A stretch of DNA of 64,000 nucleotides from Shinisaurus crocodilurus (GCA_021292165.1 CM037879.1:281121772-281185771), one strand, 5' to 3'; positions 39,231 through 49,592 are shown, counted from the stretch's first letter. The notes: generated from the letters alone by a model not told the origin. Numbers and translations are program-made.

Positions 39231-39920
39231 TTACTCTGAGGTAAAAAAAGAAAGCGAGGATCTGCTGCATGCTATATATTTAATGTACTTTGTAGTTTAG
39301 CCCTGGTTATGGTTCTTAGCAACTGCCTGGTCTTGTCAATCTTTGGTGCTGGGCACGGCACTGAGTGCACATACCCAGAAAAATTTCCTAAAAGAAAATA
39401 GGGAATTTTCTTTTCTTTTTAAATGATGCAAAAATAAATAAATACAGAAGAAGAAGAATTTTCTTTTTCTTTTTCAGTAATGCAAAGGAAAAATAAATAC
39501 AAAATAAGAAGAATAGAAGTTAAAATTATCCTGTATGGTTGTGTTTCTTTCAGATGCAACCTTCCTCCTCTCACCAGTGAATACAGCAAAGATGTCGGGT
39601 CCAAAACTCAGCTGGTAACCGCAAATCCCAGCATTATTGAGAAAAGGTAGGAAACGGATGGTTTGTTTCGTTTCTCGTGAAAGGGACAGGCATGCCGAGC
39701 AAAGGAAAAAAGTGTAGGTCTTCATGGTCATAGTGCTGAGAGGGGGAAATTCTATCTACCAGGCAGTGCTGGAAGTGCAGAATAGGCTTAAGTCAACAAC
39801 AGTTTCTAACTAGATGGGTTAATAAATCTTAGCGGTGTTGTGCCACACTTCAATGGACGTGAAATTGGTTTGCAGCAAAATTTTGCAGAAAGGAGCTGAG
39901 CACATTATGGAAGAGCAGCC
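39231..39920. other. Unassigned sequence
   Basis: No gene. A tandem duplication of an A/G-rich segment (AATAAATACAGAAGAAGAAG / AATAAATACAAAATAAGAAG) lies at about 39435-39515. Confidence 0.4.
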
Positions 39921-39924
39921 TTTC

Positions 39925-40040
39925 CCAGCCTGGTGCCCTCCTGATGTTTTGGACTACAACTCCCATTGGCCATGCTAGCTGGGTCTGATGGGAGTTGAGA
40001 TCCAAAACATCTGGAGCTCACCACGTTGAAGAAGGCTGTG
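39925..40040. mobile_element. Family A' hAT-like MITE
   Basis: AGCCTTTCCCAGCCTGGTGC, TTTTGGACTACAACTCCCAT and the mirror GATGGGAGTTGAGATCCAAA, ending CACGTTGAAGAAGGCTG. Confidence 0.65.
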
Positions 40041-40389
40041 GTGGAGGGATATGACAGTTAGAGTTGCATATGAGCTGGAATCCTGTTAGAACGTAGAGTA
40101 CTACATCAAATGTAGTATTGAGCCCAGAACCCAGCTTCTGAGAATGTCAAGTTTTGAATTTGTATTTATTTTATTTTATTTTAAAGCAAGTTTCTAGTCC
40201 TTAAAACTAGGAAGATATGCTTGATGGTGTGTATAGTTTCAGAAGGCATAGGGGTGGCTAAATAAGGTATCCTTAAGTTGGGACTGGAACTCAGTGCTCT
40301 ATGTAGCTCTTTGCCCTTCCCAATAACTAGCACAGCCAGAAAAAATATGCAAAATAATCTGCATATTTGTTACTATGTGTTAATGGCAA

Positions 40390-40480
40390 GAAGAATGCTA
40401 ATTACCCAATACTGGAAGAATGTTGATGCTCCATCAATTCAACAATGGTTATTGAAATGCTGGTCCTCAAATAAAATTTT
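40390..40480 (+). mobile_element. L1/Tx1-like ORF2 C-terminal fragment
   Basis: ARRMLITQYWKNVDAPSIQQ matches the (A/T)xRxILxxWKDxxxPxxxxW pattern of the 31 kb and 55 kb fragments, though it belongs to a different subfamily. Confidence 0.55.
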
Positions 40481-40609
40481 AAAATGTGCATACTTACTAC
40501 AAATATAAGAAGGAAGGCAAGCTGTACATGTTTTTTTTTTCTTTTAGAAATATGTTGGATACATTTTTTCCAGTATTTCAGAAGAAACATTGTATTAGAA
40601 GTTAATAAT

Positions 40610-40856
40610 GGAGAGCCAGTGTGGCGTAGTGGTGAGAGTGTTGGACTGGGACTCGGGAGATCTGGGTTCTAGTCCCCGCTCGGCCACTGAAGCTCAGTGG
40701 GTGACTTTGGGCCAGTCACTGACTCTCAGCCTAACCAACCTCACAGGGTTGTTGTGAGGATTAAATGGAGAGGAGGAGGACCATGTAAGCCTCCTTGGGT
40801 TCCTTGCAGGAGGAAAAATAATGTGGGATATAAATGTAATAATAATAAATAATGAT
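40610..40856 (+). mobile_element. Sauria SINE, full length
   Basis: The tRNA-derived head has box A GTGGCGTAGTGG (about 40620-40631) and box B GGGTTCTAGTCC (about 40664-40675). It is followed by CACTGAAGCTCAGTGGGTGA, CACAGGGTTGTTGTGAGGAT and CCTTGGGTTCCTTGCAGGAG. The 3' end GGGATATAAATGTAATAATA is the Bov-B LINE-like tail. This is the most complete copy in the window and the best evidence for a squamate host. Confidence 0.9.
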
Positions 40857-41291
40857 GAGGTTGTAATATGGTGAGTTAGCTTCACTATGATGTTAAAAAG
40901 GTATTGGATATATTGCATATTTTGTGTAATTCATTGTGTATTGATTTTGAATTTATACTCATGCAATTGTAGGTGTATAATATTTTAAGGAAATTAATAA
41001 AACTCCCATTGAATTGAATGGGAGTTTTTTCCCCCTATGCATGCTGCCCCCCATCTGAATCAGGCCCACAGCAGGGGTAGGGCAAACCACGTTAGTTTGG
41101 CCATAAGCTGGTATATTAAACTGCCTTTTATTGTCTTCTTTGCATGCATCCACATGTCTAGGGTATTTTAGGCTGCAATCCTATACCCACTTACCTGGGA
41201 GTGTCTACATCAATAATCACAAAATGACAAAATCTTATTCTGGATTTTCTGTGGGCTGGTAAGAAACCAAGGAGAGCAGCTAAAATAGTAA
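40857..41291. other. Unassigned; includes a family C end
   Basis: GGCTGCAATCCTATACCCAC then TTACCTGGGAGTG at about 41172-41205 is one end of a family C element. The rest is AT-rich and unassigned. Confidence 0.45.
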
Positions 41292-41429
41292 GGGCACAAT
41301 CCTATGCTAGTTTAGACAGGAAAAAAAGGCCTACAACTCCCAGCATGCCCTAGCCAGAATAGTTGGCTGGGGCATGCTGGGAGCTGTAAGCCTTTATTTT
41401 CCTGTCTAAACTCGCATAGGATTGCACCT
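41292..41429. mobile_element. Family B foldback MITE, copy 8
   Basis: GGGCACAATCCTATGCTAG to GCATAGGATTGCACCT, TAA on both sides (41289-41291 and 41430-41432). The arms hold GGCCTACAACTCCCAGCATG and its mirror. Confidence 0.85.
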
Positions 41430-41564
41430 TAAATCAGTTGACTAGAACTGGACAAAAGGCTTCCATTGCATTAAATGGTAGAATGACACAACTATGCTTT
41501 GTCGTGTAAAACCATGTTTTAAAGCAGATGGTGCAAAGATTCTAGAGTAGTTATATCTTATTAT

Positions 41565-41710
41565 ACAGCAGGGATGGGGAACGTGTAGTCTCCAGATGTA
41601 GTTGGACTCCATGTCCCCTCACCCCTCACCATTGGCCATGCTGGCTAGGGCTGATGGGATCTTCAGGCCGCCAGTGTTTGGAGGGCTACATGTTCTCCAC
41701 CCCTTGGCAG
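41565..41710. mobile_element. Family A' hAT-like MITE, diverged
   Basis: GGGATGGGGAACGTGTAGTC, CCAGATGTAGTTGGACTCC and the mirrored GGGCTGATGGGATCTTCAGG with CTACATGTTCTCCACCCCTTG. Confidence 0.55.
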
Positions 41711-42047
41711 GTGCCAGCCATGTAAGCAAAATGTGTCCCACTAAGCCTTTCGTCATAGGCCTTGCTTTCCATACTGGTGATCATCTATGTCCCATTCAAT
41801 TTGGTCTTTAGAAACTGCTCGATGTCCTTCCCCCCCCCCCCACTTTCACCAACAAATCTAATATCCTCCCACCACCCCAGTTCAGATAAGAGACAGGCAT
41901 GTGGCAGATCTTATAAAGTAAATCCTTCCCAGTGTCTAGCTCTGATTACCTCATCCTCCATTTGTAAATCACTCAGACGGCAATCACATCCACAATGTCT
42001 CTGTCAATATTCTGGATGCCCAAGCAGTCCAAATGCCTAGTTTTATT

Positions 42048-42172
42048 CTTTTAAAAACTTTATATTTTTAATTGGTTTTAAAAAACAATTACTTTTTTAA
42101 CTGGTTGTAATCCACCCAGAGAACATTAGTTATTGGGCGGATTAGAAATGTAATAAACAGCAAAACAAAACA
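42048..42172 (+). mobile_element. L2-like LINE 3' end
   Basis: GGTTGTAATCCACCCAGAGA then ACATTAGTTATTGGGCGGAT and AGAAATGTAATAAACAG. Confidence 0.65.
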
Positions 42173-42321
42173 AAATTGAGTTAAGAGCCCAAAGTGCAAG
42201 ATGCACAAATAATAGAGTTTAATTCAGTTATCCCCATCTTATTTAATTAGCAGAGAACAATTTTAGACTGAATGTGCTTTTAATGGCTCAGAGTGCTAGA
42301 GATCAGATTCTAAACAAATGA

Positions 42322-42608
42322 ACCATAGAATCATAGAAAAGTAGAGTTGGAAGGGGCCTACAAGGCCATCGAGTCCAACCCCCTGCTCAATGCAGGAATC
42401 CGAGACAAAGCATTCCTGACAGATGGCTGTCCAGCTGCACCTTGAATGCCTCCAGAGTGGGAGAGCCCACCACCTCCCTAGGTAGTTGGTTCCATTGTCT
42501 TTTTGCTCTAACAGTCAGGAAATTTTTCCTAAAGTTTAGGCGGAATCTGGGTTCCTGTAACTTGAGCCCATTATTCCATGTCCTGCAAACTGGGATGATC
42601 GAGAAGAG
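42322..42608 (-). mobile_element. CR1 LINE 3' end
   Basis: A minus frame encodes [20 protein letters not shown] then [20 protein letters not shown], the CR1 C-terminus, with the 3' end at about 42322 (CATAGAATCATAGAAAAG). It stops abruptly at 42608, where a family A arm begins. Confidence 0.8.
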
Positions 42609-42610
42609 AT

Positions 42611-42662
42611 GCTGGGAGTTGTAGGCCAAAAACATCTGGGGGCCCAAGGTTGGAGAACACTG
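42611..42662. mobile_element. Family A MITE, right half only
   Basis: GCTGGGAGTTGTAGGCCAAA to GGTTGGAGAACACTG. No left arm exists. It is joined to CR1 at a point of short sequence similarity. Confidence 0.7.
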
Positions 42663-42734
42663 CCCTAGAGTTTCATAAAGCATACATTGCAACTCTCTGT
42701 TACAATAGGTTATATGCTACAATCGGGTGAGCAA

Positions 42735-42862
42735 CATGGGGCCTTCCAGATGTTTTGGCCTACAACTCCCATGATCCCTCGCCATTGGCTATGTTGGCTA
42801 AGACTGATGGGAATTGTAGGCCAAAACATTTGGAGAGCCACGGGTTGTCCAACCCTGTGCTA
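42735..42862. mobile_element. Family A' hAT-like MITE
   Basis: GCAACATGGGGCCTTCCAGA, GGCCTACAACTCCCATGATC and its mirror ATGGGAATTGTAGGCCAAAA, ending CCACGGGTTGTCCAACCC. Closely related to 20393-20518. Confidence 0.7.
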
Positions 42863-42869
42863 TGTAATT

Positions 42870-43481
42870 AGGGATGTGTGAGGAATCCGATAGGGGGAGA
42901 AAATCCAACTGATTTTCTTGACTTGGCTCCATGGATTCCGCTCCGTCAATTCTGCGCTGGTACCAAGTCAATCTGATGTGAGTTGAGCCAGCATGTGGAC
43001 TTCCATTTTTAAAATGGGCCATGATTTGAGTTGTTTTTTTTAAAGCCAGGGAAATTTGCACAAAATTCAGGCTTCCGCTCCTCAAATTTGCGCAAATTGC
43101 GGAGCGGAGGTCTGAATTTTGCACAAATCTGAAATTAACTCTTGGAAAATTCAAGGTGGCCAAGGTGGAGTGTGTGCATATGCAGTGAGAGGAGGATGCT
43201 TCCATACTCCTCATGTTAAATGCTACAACAAGAACAACTACAAGAACAACAATGGTTCTAATCAATAGTCTAATGAGTTGGCCCCGATCTGTGGAAATTG
43301 CGATTTGCACAAATTGCACTAGAGATATGTAGTTCTCAGCTCCAAATTTGCACTCATATTTCAAGCAATTTCGCAGAAGCCACCCCCCCCCCCCACCTTG
43401 GCCCACTTTTGGTCGGCGGGTCAGAAATGTGTCAAAAGTCCATCAAGATCAAAACAAGTTCTTTAGTGCCGCACATCCCTA
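42870..43481. mobile_element. Family K element, full copy
   Basis: Termini AGGGATGTGTG and CGCACATCCCT are inverted repeats. The interior holds many AATTTGCGCAAATT-type words, forming secondary hairpins, and GCAGTGAGAGGAGGATGCTT. About 610 bp, no coding potential. The second copy at 30333-30945 is interrupted by a SINE. Confidence 0.6.
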
Positions 43482-43554
43482 TCAGTAATGTATTATGAAG
43501 CCCCTTCACAAGTTTTTATGATCCACCCTCCAGGGCGTTAAGACCAGCTGCTGA

Positions 43555-43978
43555 CAATGTTCTCCACCTGCCATCTTTATGAGGACAGAGATTGGTGGTG
43601 GAGCTGGCAGAGATGGCCAAACGTACGTCATTAATTAGAGAGAAGTCACCATCTACGTTTACTGCTGAGTGGAAACCTCTAATTGACTTTTTGCAGGGTT
43701 TAGAAAACAATGATTTGTTTATCTGTGGTTTTGTGGAATAATAAGAGGATAAATTGACAATAGAAAAAAAAGAATAATAAGATTAATTTGTGACAATAGA
43801 AAAAAGAGAGCTTTTCTTTTCTTTGATTATCGAGTAGAGAAATTATTTGTTACCTATATTTGCTGTGGAAAGATTCAGAGGTCCATTTTAGTTTGGCTAA
43901 TTGTTAATTATTGTTATATGTTGTTTGTTTTTAGTTTTTTTTAATAGAAATAAAAAGTTAAAATACGAGAACAGAGAT
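43555..43978 (+). mobile_element. L1-like LINE ORF2 C-terminus and 3' end
   Basis: A frame reads VVELAEMAKRTSLIREKSPS then TFTAEWKPLIDFLQGLENND, matching the conserved L1 ORF2 end (MAKLT..IRE...F...W.PLI.FL). It is followed by an A/T-rich 3' UTR ending AATAGAAATAAAAAGTTAAA. Confidence 0.7.
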
Positions 43979-43984
43979 TGGTTT

Positions 43985-44268
43985 CTACCAGGAGAATTGT
44001 GATCCACCACAATTCCAAGATCCTTCTCACTCGTAGTATTGTGGAGCCAAGTGTCCCCCATTTGTAACTCTGCATTTGGTTTCCTCTCCCTAGGTGCAGC
44101 ACTTGGCATTTATGCCTATTAAATTTCATTCTGTTGTTTTCGGCCCAGCGCTCCAGCCTGTCGAGGTCGCTTTGAATTTTGTTTCTGTCTTCCAGAGTAT
44201 TAGCTGTTCCACCCAACTTTGTGTCATCTGCAAATTTGATCAGCATTCCCTCTACCTCCTCTGAATCT
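43985..44268 (-). mobile_element. CR1 LINE, RT fragment
   Basis: The minus strand encodes LIKFADDTKLGGTANTLEDR then NKIQSDLDRLERWAENNRMK and CQVLHLGRGNQMQ, matching the same part of the 24 kb copy. It has neither 5' nor 3' end. Confidence 0.85.
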
Positions 44269-44359
44269 ATCAATCCAACATATTTTGCCAGTGCTTAAAG
44301 ATCTAGGTACCCTGAATACTAGTTTAGTTCCAAGCAGAATTCAAAATGCTGGTTATGAC

Positions 44360-44445
44360 CTCTTACAGTGCAATCTTATGCATGTCTACCTAGAAGTGAA
44401 TTCCATTGAGTTCAATGAGACTTACTCCTAGGCAAGGTAAGGGTG
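44360..44445. mobile_element. Family C foldback MITE, diverged
   Basis: CAGTGCAATCTTATGCATGT, GAATTCCATTGAGTTCAATG and GAGACTTACTCCTAGGCAAG. Confidence 0.55.
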
Positions 44446-45044
44446 CTGAGCAGAGGTGGACAATACGTGGCCCACAGGCGTATGTGGCCATTGCCTGCCC
44501 CTGATACGACCTCCACCACCACCATGACCCCCATTGCTCCTCGTCATGCCCTCCAATAAAAAAATGATTTTCTAACAATTAAAAGTAAAAAGGCATCTGT
44601 AGAACTATGGAGCACTACAAGGGTCAAATTTAGCTTGGCAAGCAAGCTAAATTTAACCCTTGCATTACTCTGTAACACTACAGGGTGGTTTGCCACTGAA
44701 TTTTGCAGCAAACCGGTGTTTTTTTTTTTCTTTTTAAAAAAACATTTTGGGGGTGCACCTCACAGACTGTTAAGCACCCCGTGTAGTGCAGCCCGTGGGG
44801 AGGGAGACTCTGCGGGGTCACAAATGACCTCCCCCACACCAGGGGGCAACAGGCTAGCTTAGGGGGCACAGGGCAGGCTACACAACCCATGTAACTTTGT
44901 CCTCCCAACACCTCGCCACCCCAGCATCTGCCACCTGAGGTCGCTGCCTCAGGCTGCATAACGGTAGGGCCAGCTCTGCTTAGAAGAGTGAGAGGGTTAA
45001 GGGCTCTGCTTGTTTCTCTTTCTTTTCCCTCAGAAATAATGGTC
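44446..45044. other. Unassigned; contains a hairpin
   Basis: An inverted repeat GGGTCAAATTTAGCTTGGCA / TTGGCAAGCAAGCTAAATTTA lies at 44613-44661. The part at 44855-44990 resembles an old hAT (CCACCTGAGGTCGCTGCCTC, TAGGGCCAGCTCTG). No gene. Confidence 0.4.
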
Positions 45045-45160
45045 AGTTTACAATATTTTGGACGGCACCTTTGGGCTCCCAGAGTGGCTTACAAAGATTA
45101 ACATTAGACAGCCCCTGTCCTCAGGCTTACAATCTAAAAGACATGACACAAAAGGAAAAG
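45045..45160 (-). mobile_element. LINE 3' tail fragment
   Basis: GCACCTTTGGGCTCCCAGAG, TGGCTTACAAAGATTAACAT and CAGGCTTACAATCTAAAAGA, related to 36075-36190. Confidence 0.45.
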
Positions 45161-45189
45161 GGGTTGGGAGGGAGGAGGAAGAAAGCTAT

Positions 45190-45320
45190 AGGAAGCTCTC
45201 CATGGTGGCGAACCTATTTTGGGGGTGAAGTACGGCACCATGGATAGCTCCTATAAAGCTCAGCAGAAAAGTGGCAATGGATGAAGAGCCCCACTGACAT
45301 AGCAGTCACTGCGCCCCCCC
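45190..45320. mobile_element. Family F element, right part
   Basis: GTACGGCACCATGGATAGCT, CCTATAAAGCTCAGCAGAAA and GGATGAAGAGCCCCACTGAC match 22550-22640. Confidence 0.6.
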
Positions 45321-45354
45321 CCACCGAATGTGTCCTCCACCCGCAAGCTTCAGT

Positions 45355-45720
45355 CAGAAAGTTCACCTTTTAGAGGTCTCATCTGCTTATCAGGGCAGCA
45401 AGGTCTGGGGATACTAGTAATTACTTCTCCATGTTTGCCGGCAAATACAAAAGCGAGATATTCTCCTGCTGTATAATCAGCGTTAATTAGCGTAACCACA
45501 TCCTTGCGAGTGGCCGTTTGAATACTGATGGGGGGTTAAGCGCTGTGATCCACTCTTCGATTCATAGATTAAAATGAGTGTGGTGAAGAATGCCAATTGG
45601 GGAGCATCTGGGCACTTCCGCGCTCGTATTCTCGGAGAATCCCAGGGCCGTTGCACATGTTACCCCCTCCAAGAGGGAGCGCAGCATCCTCATAGCTCCG
45701 TGACAGAGGGCGTCACTTGC
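45355..45720. other. Repeat-poor island, possible conserved non-coding element
   Basis: No recognised repeat. It contains ACTAGTAATTACTTCTCC, GCGTTAATTAGCGTAACC and CATAGATTAAAATGAGTG, clusters of homeodomain-type TAATTA/TTAATTA sites, and no long frame. Looks like enhancer-type DNA, unproven. Confidence 0.35.
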
Positions 45721-45837
45721 ATGCGGACGGAAGGTCCCCAGTTCAGTGTCTGGCATCTCTGACTGAGAAAAGGGGATGAGCTACAAGTGGTGGGAAATGT
45801 CATTCACAGCCTGAGACCCTGCAAAGCCCCCATGAAA

Positions 45838-46032
45838 GTAGTCCCCGCTCGGCCATGAAACTCACTGGCTGACTTTGGGCCAGTCACTGACTCTCAGCCT
45901 CACCTACCTCACAGGGTTGTTGTGAGGATAAAACGGAGAGGAGGAGGAGGAGGAGGACTGTGTAAGCCGTCTTGGGTTCCTTGCAGGAAAAAAGGCGGGG
46001 TATAAATATAATAAATAAATAAATAAATAAAG
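45838..46032 (+). mobile_element. Sauria-type SINE, 5'-truncated
   Basis: It starts inside box B (TAGTCCCCGCTCGGCCATGA). It has the standard body, an expanded GAG run (45939-45957), and ends GGCGGGGTATAAATATAATA plus AAATAAATAAAT. Confidence 0.85.
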
Positions 46033-46039
46033 CCGTTGC

Positions 46040-46175
46040 CACTTAGAGTGCCAAACTGGTCTCCAGATGTTTGGGGCCACAACTTCCAGCATTCAGTGAG
46101 CATTCGCCACGCTGGCTGGGGCTGATGGGAGCTGAAGTGCAAAACATCTGGAGGATACCAGGTTGGGGTAGGCTG
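46040..46175. mobile_element. Family A' hAT-like MITE, diverged
   Basis: CCAAACTGGTCTCCAGATGT, GGCCACAACTTCCAGCATTC and GGGGCTGATGGGAGCTGAAG with TCTGGAGGATACCAGGTTGG. Confidence 0.6.
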
Positions 46176-46254
46176 AAGTGGACAATACTGGGCTAGCCTA
46201 GACGGGATGTGAGCTGGGTCAGTGGACCAGTTTATTTACTCCAGGCTGCAGTCT

Positions 46255-46410
46255 GGACTTTTAAGGGGATATCCATGGAGCTAAACTTAACATTTGGGGG
46301 CGGGGCGGCCGGCGGCCTGGGTTCAGAACCATGGATAGCTCCTTTAAAGTTCAGACTAAAACCCAGAGTGGATACACCACCCCACTGACATCGGAGCCAC
46401 CAACCTCCAC
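46255..46410. mobile_element. Family F element, diverged
   Basis: GGGGATATCCATGGAGCTAA and the mirrored ACCATGGATAGCTCCTTTAA then CCACCCCACTGACATCGGAG. Confidence 0.5.
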
Positions 46411-46554
46411 TGACCCTCCCTGGAAATGCCTGGAACTGAACCTGGGGCTAAATGTATACAAAGGCATGAGCTGTGCCCCTCCCCCAAATAATTGATTGTG
46501 TGTGTGCATGAGTGTGAATGAATGAATGAATGAATGAAAGAGAGGCAACATAAC

Positions 46555-46640
46555 AGCTGGATACATGAAGCTGCCTAATATTGGATCAGACCATTGGTCC
46601 ATCTAGTCCAAGACTGACTACTGTGGCTGGGACCAGGACT
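46555..46640 (-). mobile_element. SINE/CR1-like 3' end fragment
   Basis: ACATGAAGCTGCCTAATATT then GATCAGACCATTGGTCCATC is a typical reptile SINE 3' end. Confidence 0.5.
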
Positions 46641-46699
46641 GGCCCTGCCATTAGGCAGAGTGAGGTGGTGGTCTGAAGCTGAGGAGTGAAGCGTGGTGG

Positions 46700-46885
46700 G
46701 GAGGTAGGAACATAGGATGTCGCCTTGTACTCATTCAGGCCATTGGTCCATCTGGCCCAGTATTGTCGGCACTGACTGGCAGCAGCTCTCCAGGGTTTCA
46801 GGCAGGATTCTTTCTAGTCTTACCTGGAGATGCCGGGGATCGAACCTGGGACCTTCTGCATGCAGAACAGGTGCCCTACCACTTA
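46700..46885 (-). mobile_element. tRNA-derived SINE
   Basis: The minus-strand head reads AAGTGGTAGGGCACCTGTTC, TGCATGCAGAAGGTCCCAGG and TTCGATCCCCGGCATCTCCA (box B GGTTCGATCCC). It is followed by CTGGAGAGCTGCTGCCAGTC, GGGCCAGATGGACCAATGGC and the terminus ending CCTATGTTCC, a CR1/L3-like tail. Nearly full length. Confidence 0.75.
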
Positions 46886-46888
46886 AGG

Positions 46889-47009
46889 CAGTGTTCTCCA
46901 ACCTTGGGTCCCCAGATGTTTTTGGCCTACAACTCCCAGCTACGCTGGCTGGGGCATGCTGGGAGTTGTAGGCCAAAAACATCTGGGGACCCAAGGTTGG
47001 AGAACACTG
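46889..47009. mobile_element. Family A hAT-like MITE
   Basis: A 121-bp hairpin with flanks ACTTAAGG and CCTTAAGG (seven of eight). It was inserted directly beside the box A end of the preceding SINE. Confidence 0.85.
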
Positions 47010-47054
47010 CCTTAAGGTGTTGGAGGACAGAGCTGTGTGTGGCACACGGCCTTC

Positions 47055-47226
47055 CTTGCACTGCCTAAACTGGCCTGCTGCCCTCAGGTGCGGTGGAGGA
47101 CACTGTCCTGTCATAGGTTTTGAAGTAATATTCAGCTGTCAGTCCAGTTGGTTTCTATTCATGGAATTGGAGGGGGCACCATCTTGTCTTTTGCCTCAGG
47201 CAGCAAAATGTCTAGGGCTGGCCTTG
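47055..47226. mobile_element. Family N repeat (hAT-like)
   Basis: GCTGCCCTCAGGTGCGGTGG, AGGACACTGTCCTGTCATAG and TTGCCTCAGGCAGCAAAATG align with 12545-12695. Confidence 0.5.
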
Positions 47227-47329
47227 CTTGGGACTCCGGGAGAGGTCTTTCCTAACCCTTCTTGAACTATGCAAAAGACTAAACACTGAGACGTCCCTTT
47301 AAAAAATAAATAAAAAATAAATCCTCCTT

Positions 47330-47695
47330 TAAAGTTATCCAGGGACATATACCCATTTCAAAATTTCAACTTCAGCATCTCCATTGTGATAGATTGTTAT
47401 TTTCTGTGCACAATAATTACTGTTTCTGCTGGTGCTGACAAGTTTTCCCTATGAATAAAATTATGCGTCTCAGTAGCAGCTGCATTTCAGATCAACGGCG
47501 GTGATGAAATATGTAGTTTGTTCCATCTGTACACATGCCAGCTCTCCTTTATAAATTCATTGTAATGTAATCTACTGGATACAGGGATATTTTAAGGGCA
47601 ATGATTTGGGGTTGCTGAATCAACTCCTTAGTCTGTCTCTTGTGGTAAAGGTTCTTACTTAGATGGTGATTACTTGGGAGAGACGGTGGCAATTG
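47330..47695. other. Repeat-poor island, possible conserved non-coding element
   Basis: No recognised repeat or frame. SOX-like CCATTGTGATAGATTGTTAT, the homeodomain-like CACAATAATTACTG and CAGCAGCTGCATTTCAG-like words are present (47398-47500). Regulatory role is an inference. Confidence 0.35.
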
Positions 47696-47697
47696 TT

Positions 47698-48062
47698 TGT
47701 GTATTTATTTACAACACTTATATACCGCTCCACATCTAAACAGATGCCTGAGCGGTGAACAATAAAAAGATAAAAACAGAGAAAAAGAATAAAATAATAT
47801 GTTAAAACAGAATCAATCAAAACCGTGGCTGGTCAGTCAAGGAAGGCTTCCTGAAATAAAGATGTTTTCAGGAGGTGCCTGCCTGACCTCCAGAGGCAGG
47901 GCGTTCCAGAGAAGTGGAGCCACCACATTGAAGGCTCTTCTCCTGGTGGACTCCGGTTGGGCCAAAGGTCCATGAGGAACCACCAGGAGAATGACCTCCA
48001 ATGACCTCAGTGACTGAGCAGGTTGGTAATGGAAAAGGTGCTCTCTAAGTATTATTGACACA
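47698..48062 (-). mobile_element. L2-like LINE ORF2 end and 3' end
   Basis: Minus strand: GCCTTCAATGTGGTGGCTCC, ACTTCTCTGGAACGCCCTGC (TLWNALP-like codons), GGAAGCCTTCCTTGACTGAC, and GCATCTGTTTAGATGTGGAG then GCGGTATATAAGTGTTGTAA. The same family as 49080-49590. Confidence 0.75.
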
Positions 48063-48890
48063 GTCTAGTACAGTAGAAAGCTTCCTTCAGAGAATTTATT
48101 TCTCCGCGTATAACTGGCTAATATTCTACCCCCTCCCCATACCACTTCTAATACTGCGATTAAATGGTACATACGCAGTTAGTTTTATTAATTTTCACCA
48201 CATTTCTCGGTCAACTTGATCATCCCACTTCTAGGTCAGTTCTGTGTGGCCCCACACTGGGTTCTTCACAGTGTTCCTTTATCTCATTTAATGGTGCCTT
48301 TCATCTTACTGAAATATTTTCTTGACTTCTTCCTAACTTCCAAAATTATCCGATCAGCCCCAAAGCAAAAAAAAATTTTTTTTGTCATAGCTGTCTGTCT
48401 GAGGCACTCTACAAAGTCTAGTAGAAAATTCTCTACTTAATGCTAATAATTTAAATCGAGCATGCCTCTTGCAAACATGTGATGGACGGTCCTATAGACG
48501 GAAAATGTGTTTCCGTGCTGAATCACCAAGAAATACTTATTATTACTTCATTAGCCATGCATGACCTATCCAGCGGCAGCTATTGTCTCTACTTAAAGAT
48601 GATTCAGATGTTCTGGTGTAGTCCTTCTTGTGGGGCCTGCGCCACAGCAGAGTGCATATAGGACTCGGAGCACACACGTGTTCTGAAGTGGCAGAAGCCT
48701 ATGTGAAGACTGAATCACATACCTCTGGATCCAGCTCCCCAAAACTGTAGGGGTCTTATTAAATTTTAGCCAAGGTATGGTAAAAATATTTGCTCGTACC
48801 CTTTAAGGAAAAGAAGGATATATTTCATATACATTTTTACGGTATTGCTATCTCGTGCCCATTCTGGAAACTTAAAGAGGGTCTTCACTG
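48063..48890. other. Unassigned, mostly repeat-free sequence
   Basis: No family recognised. 48430-48600 is AT-rich with ATTAGCCATGCATGACC. No credible gene. Confidence 0.35.
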
Positions 48891-49060
48891 CATGTGACTT
48901 GCATGCAGAAGGTCCCAGGTTCAATCTTTAGCATCTCTAGAAGAAGATCTCCATCAAGAGGAGTGTGAAAGATCTTTGCTTGGGACCTTGGAGAGCCTGT
49001 CAGAGTAGAGAAATACGGGCCTAGTCCGGCTCATTTTAAGGCAGCTTCATTTGTTCAAAG
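48891..49060 (+). mobile_element. tRNA-derived SINE, diverged
   Basis: TTGCATGCAGAAGGTCCCAG, GTTCAATCTTTAGCATCTCT (box B), GGAGAGCCTGTCAGAGTAGA and GGCAGCTTCATTTGTTC, as in the 46.7 kb SINE family but on the other strand. Confidence 0.65.
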
Positions 49061-49079
49061 GACCACTGCCCAACTGCCT

Positions 49080-49592
49080 CTGAAGGGGCTCTTTCAGGAA
49101 GCGCATGCATTCCATAGCCTGGCTGCCTATTTGCTACCGGGCCAGGTTTAAGGTTCTGGTACTAGTGTACAAAGCCCTAACAACTTGGGACCAGGATACC
49201 TGAGAGTGAGCCTTCTCCCTTACTGTCCTGTCCTGTCCAGTCAGTGAGGATCATCGGAGGACATTCTCCTGGTGGTTCCATATGGACCTATGTCCTGACT
49301 GGAGTCCACCAGGAGAAGAGCCTTCAGTGTGGTGGCTCCACTTCTCTGGAACTCCCTGCCTCTAGAGGTCAGGCAGGCTCCGACACTGTGTTGTTTTCAG
49401 CTCCTGCTGAAGAAGTCTTTGTTCCGGGAAGCCTTCCTTGCTGACCAGCCACGGTTTTAATGTTATCCTGTTTTTTAATGCATTGTTTTTATTCTCTTCT
49501 CTTACCTGTTTTACCTTTTTATTGTTAACCGCTTTGGAATCTGTCTAGATGTGGAGCGGTATACAAACGCTGTAAATAAATAAATAAAACAG
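49080..49592 (+). mobile_element. L2-like LINE ORF2 end and 3' end
   Basis: Broken frames hold CYRARFKVLVLVYKALTT-like codons (about 49135-49180), CTTCTCTGGAACTCCCTGCC, then AAGAAGTCTTTGTTCCGGGA and a 3' UTR ending CTAGATGTGGAGCGGTATAC and AAATAAATAAATA. Confidence 0.75.

Noticed and set aside
40610..40856. Functional tRNA gene
   Set aside because: Boxes A and B are recognisable but the cloverleaf cannot be completed and the sequence continues into a SINE body and Bov-B-like tail.
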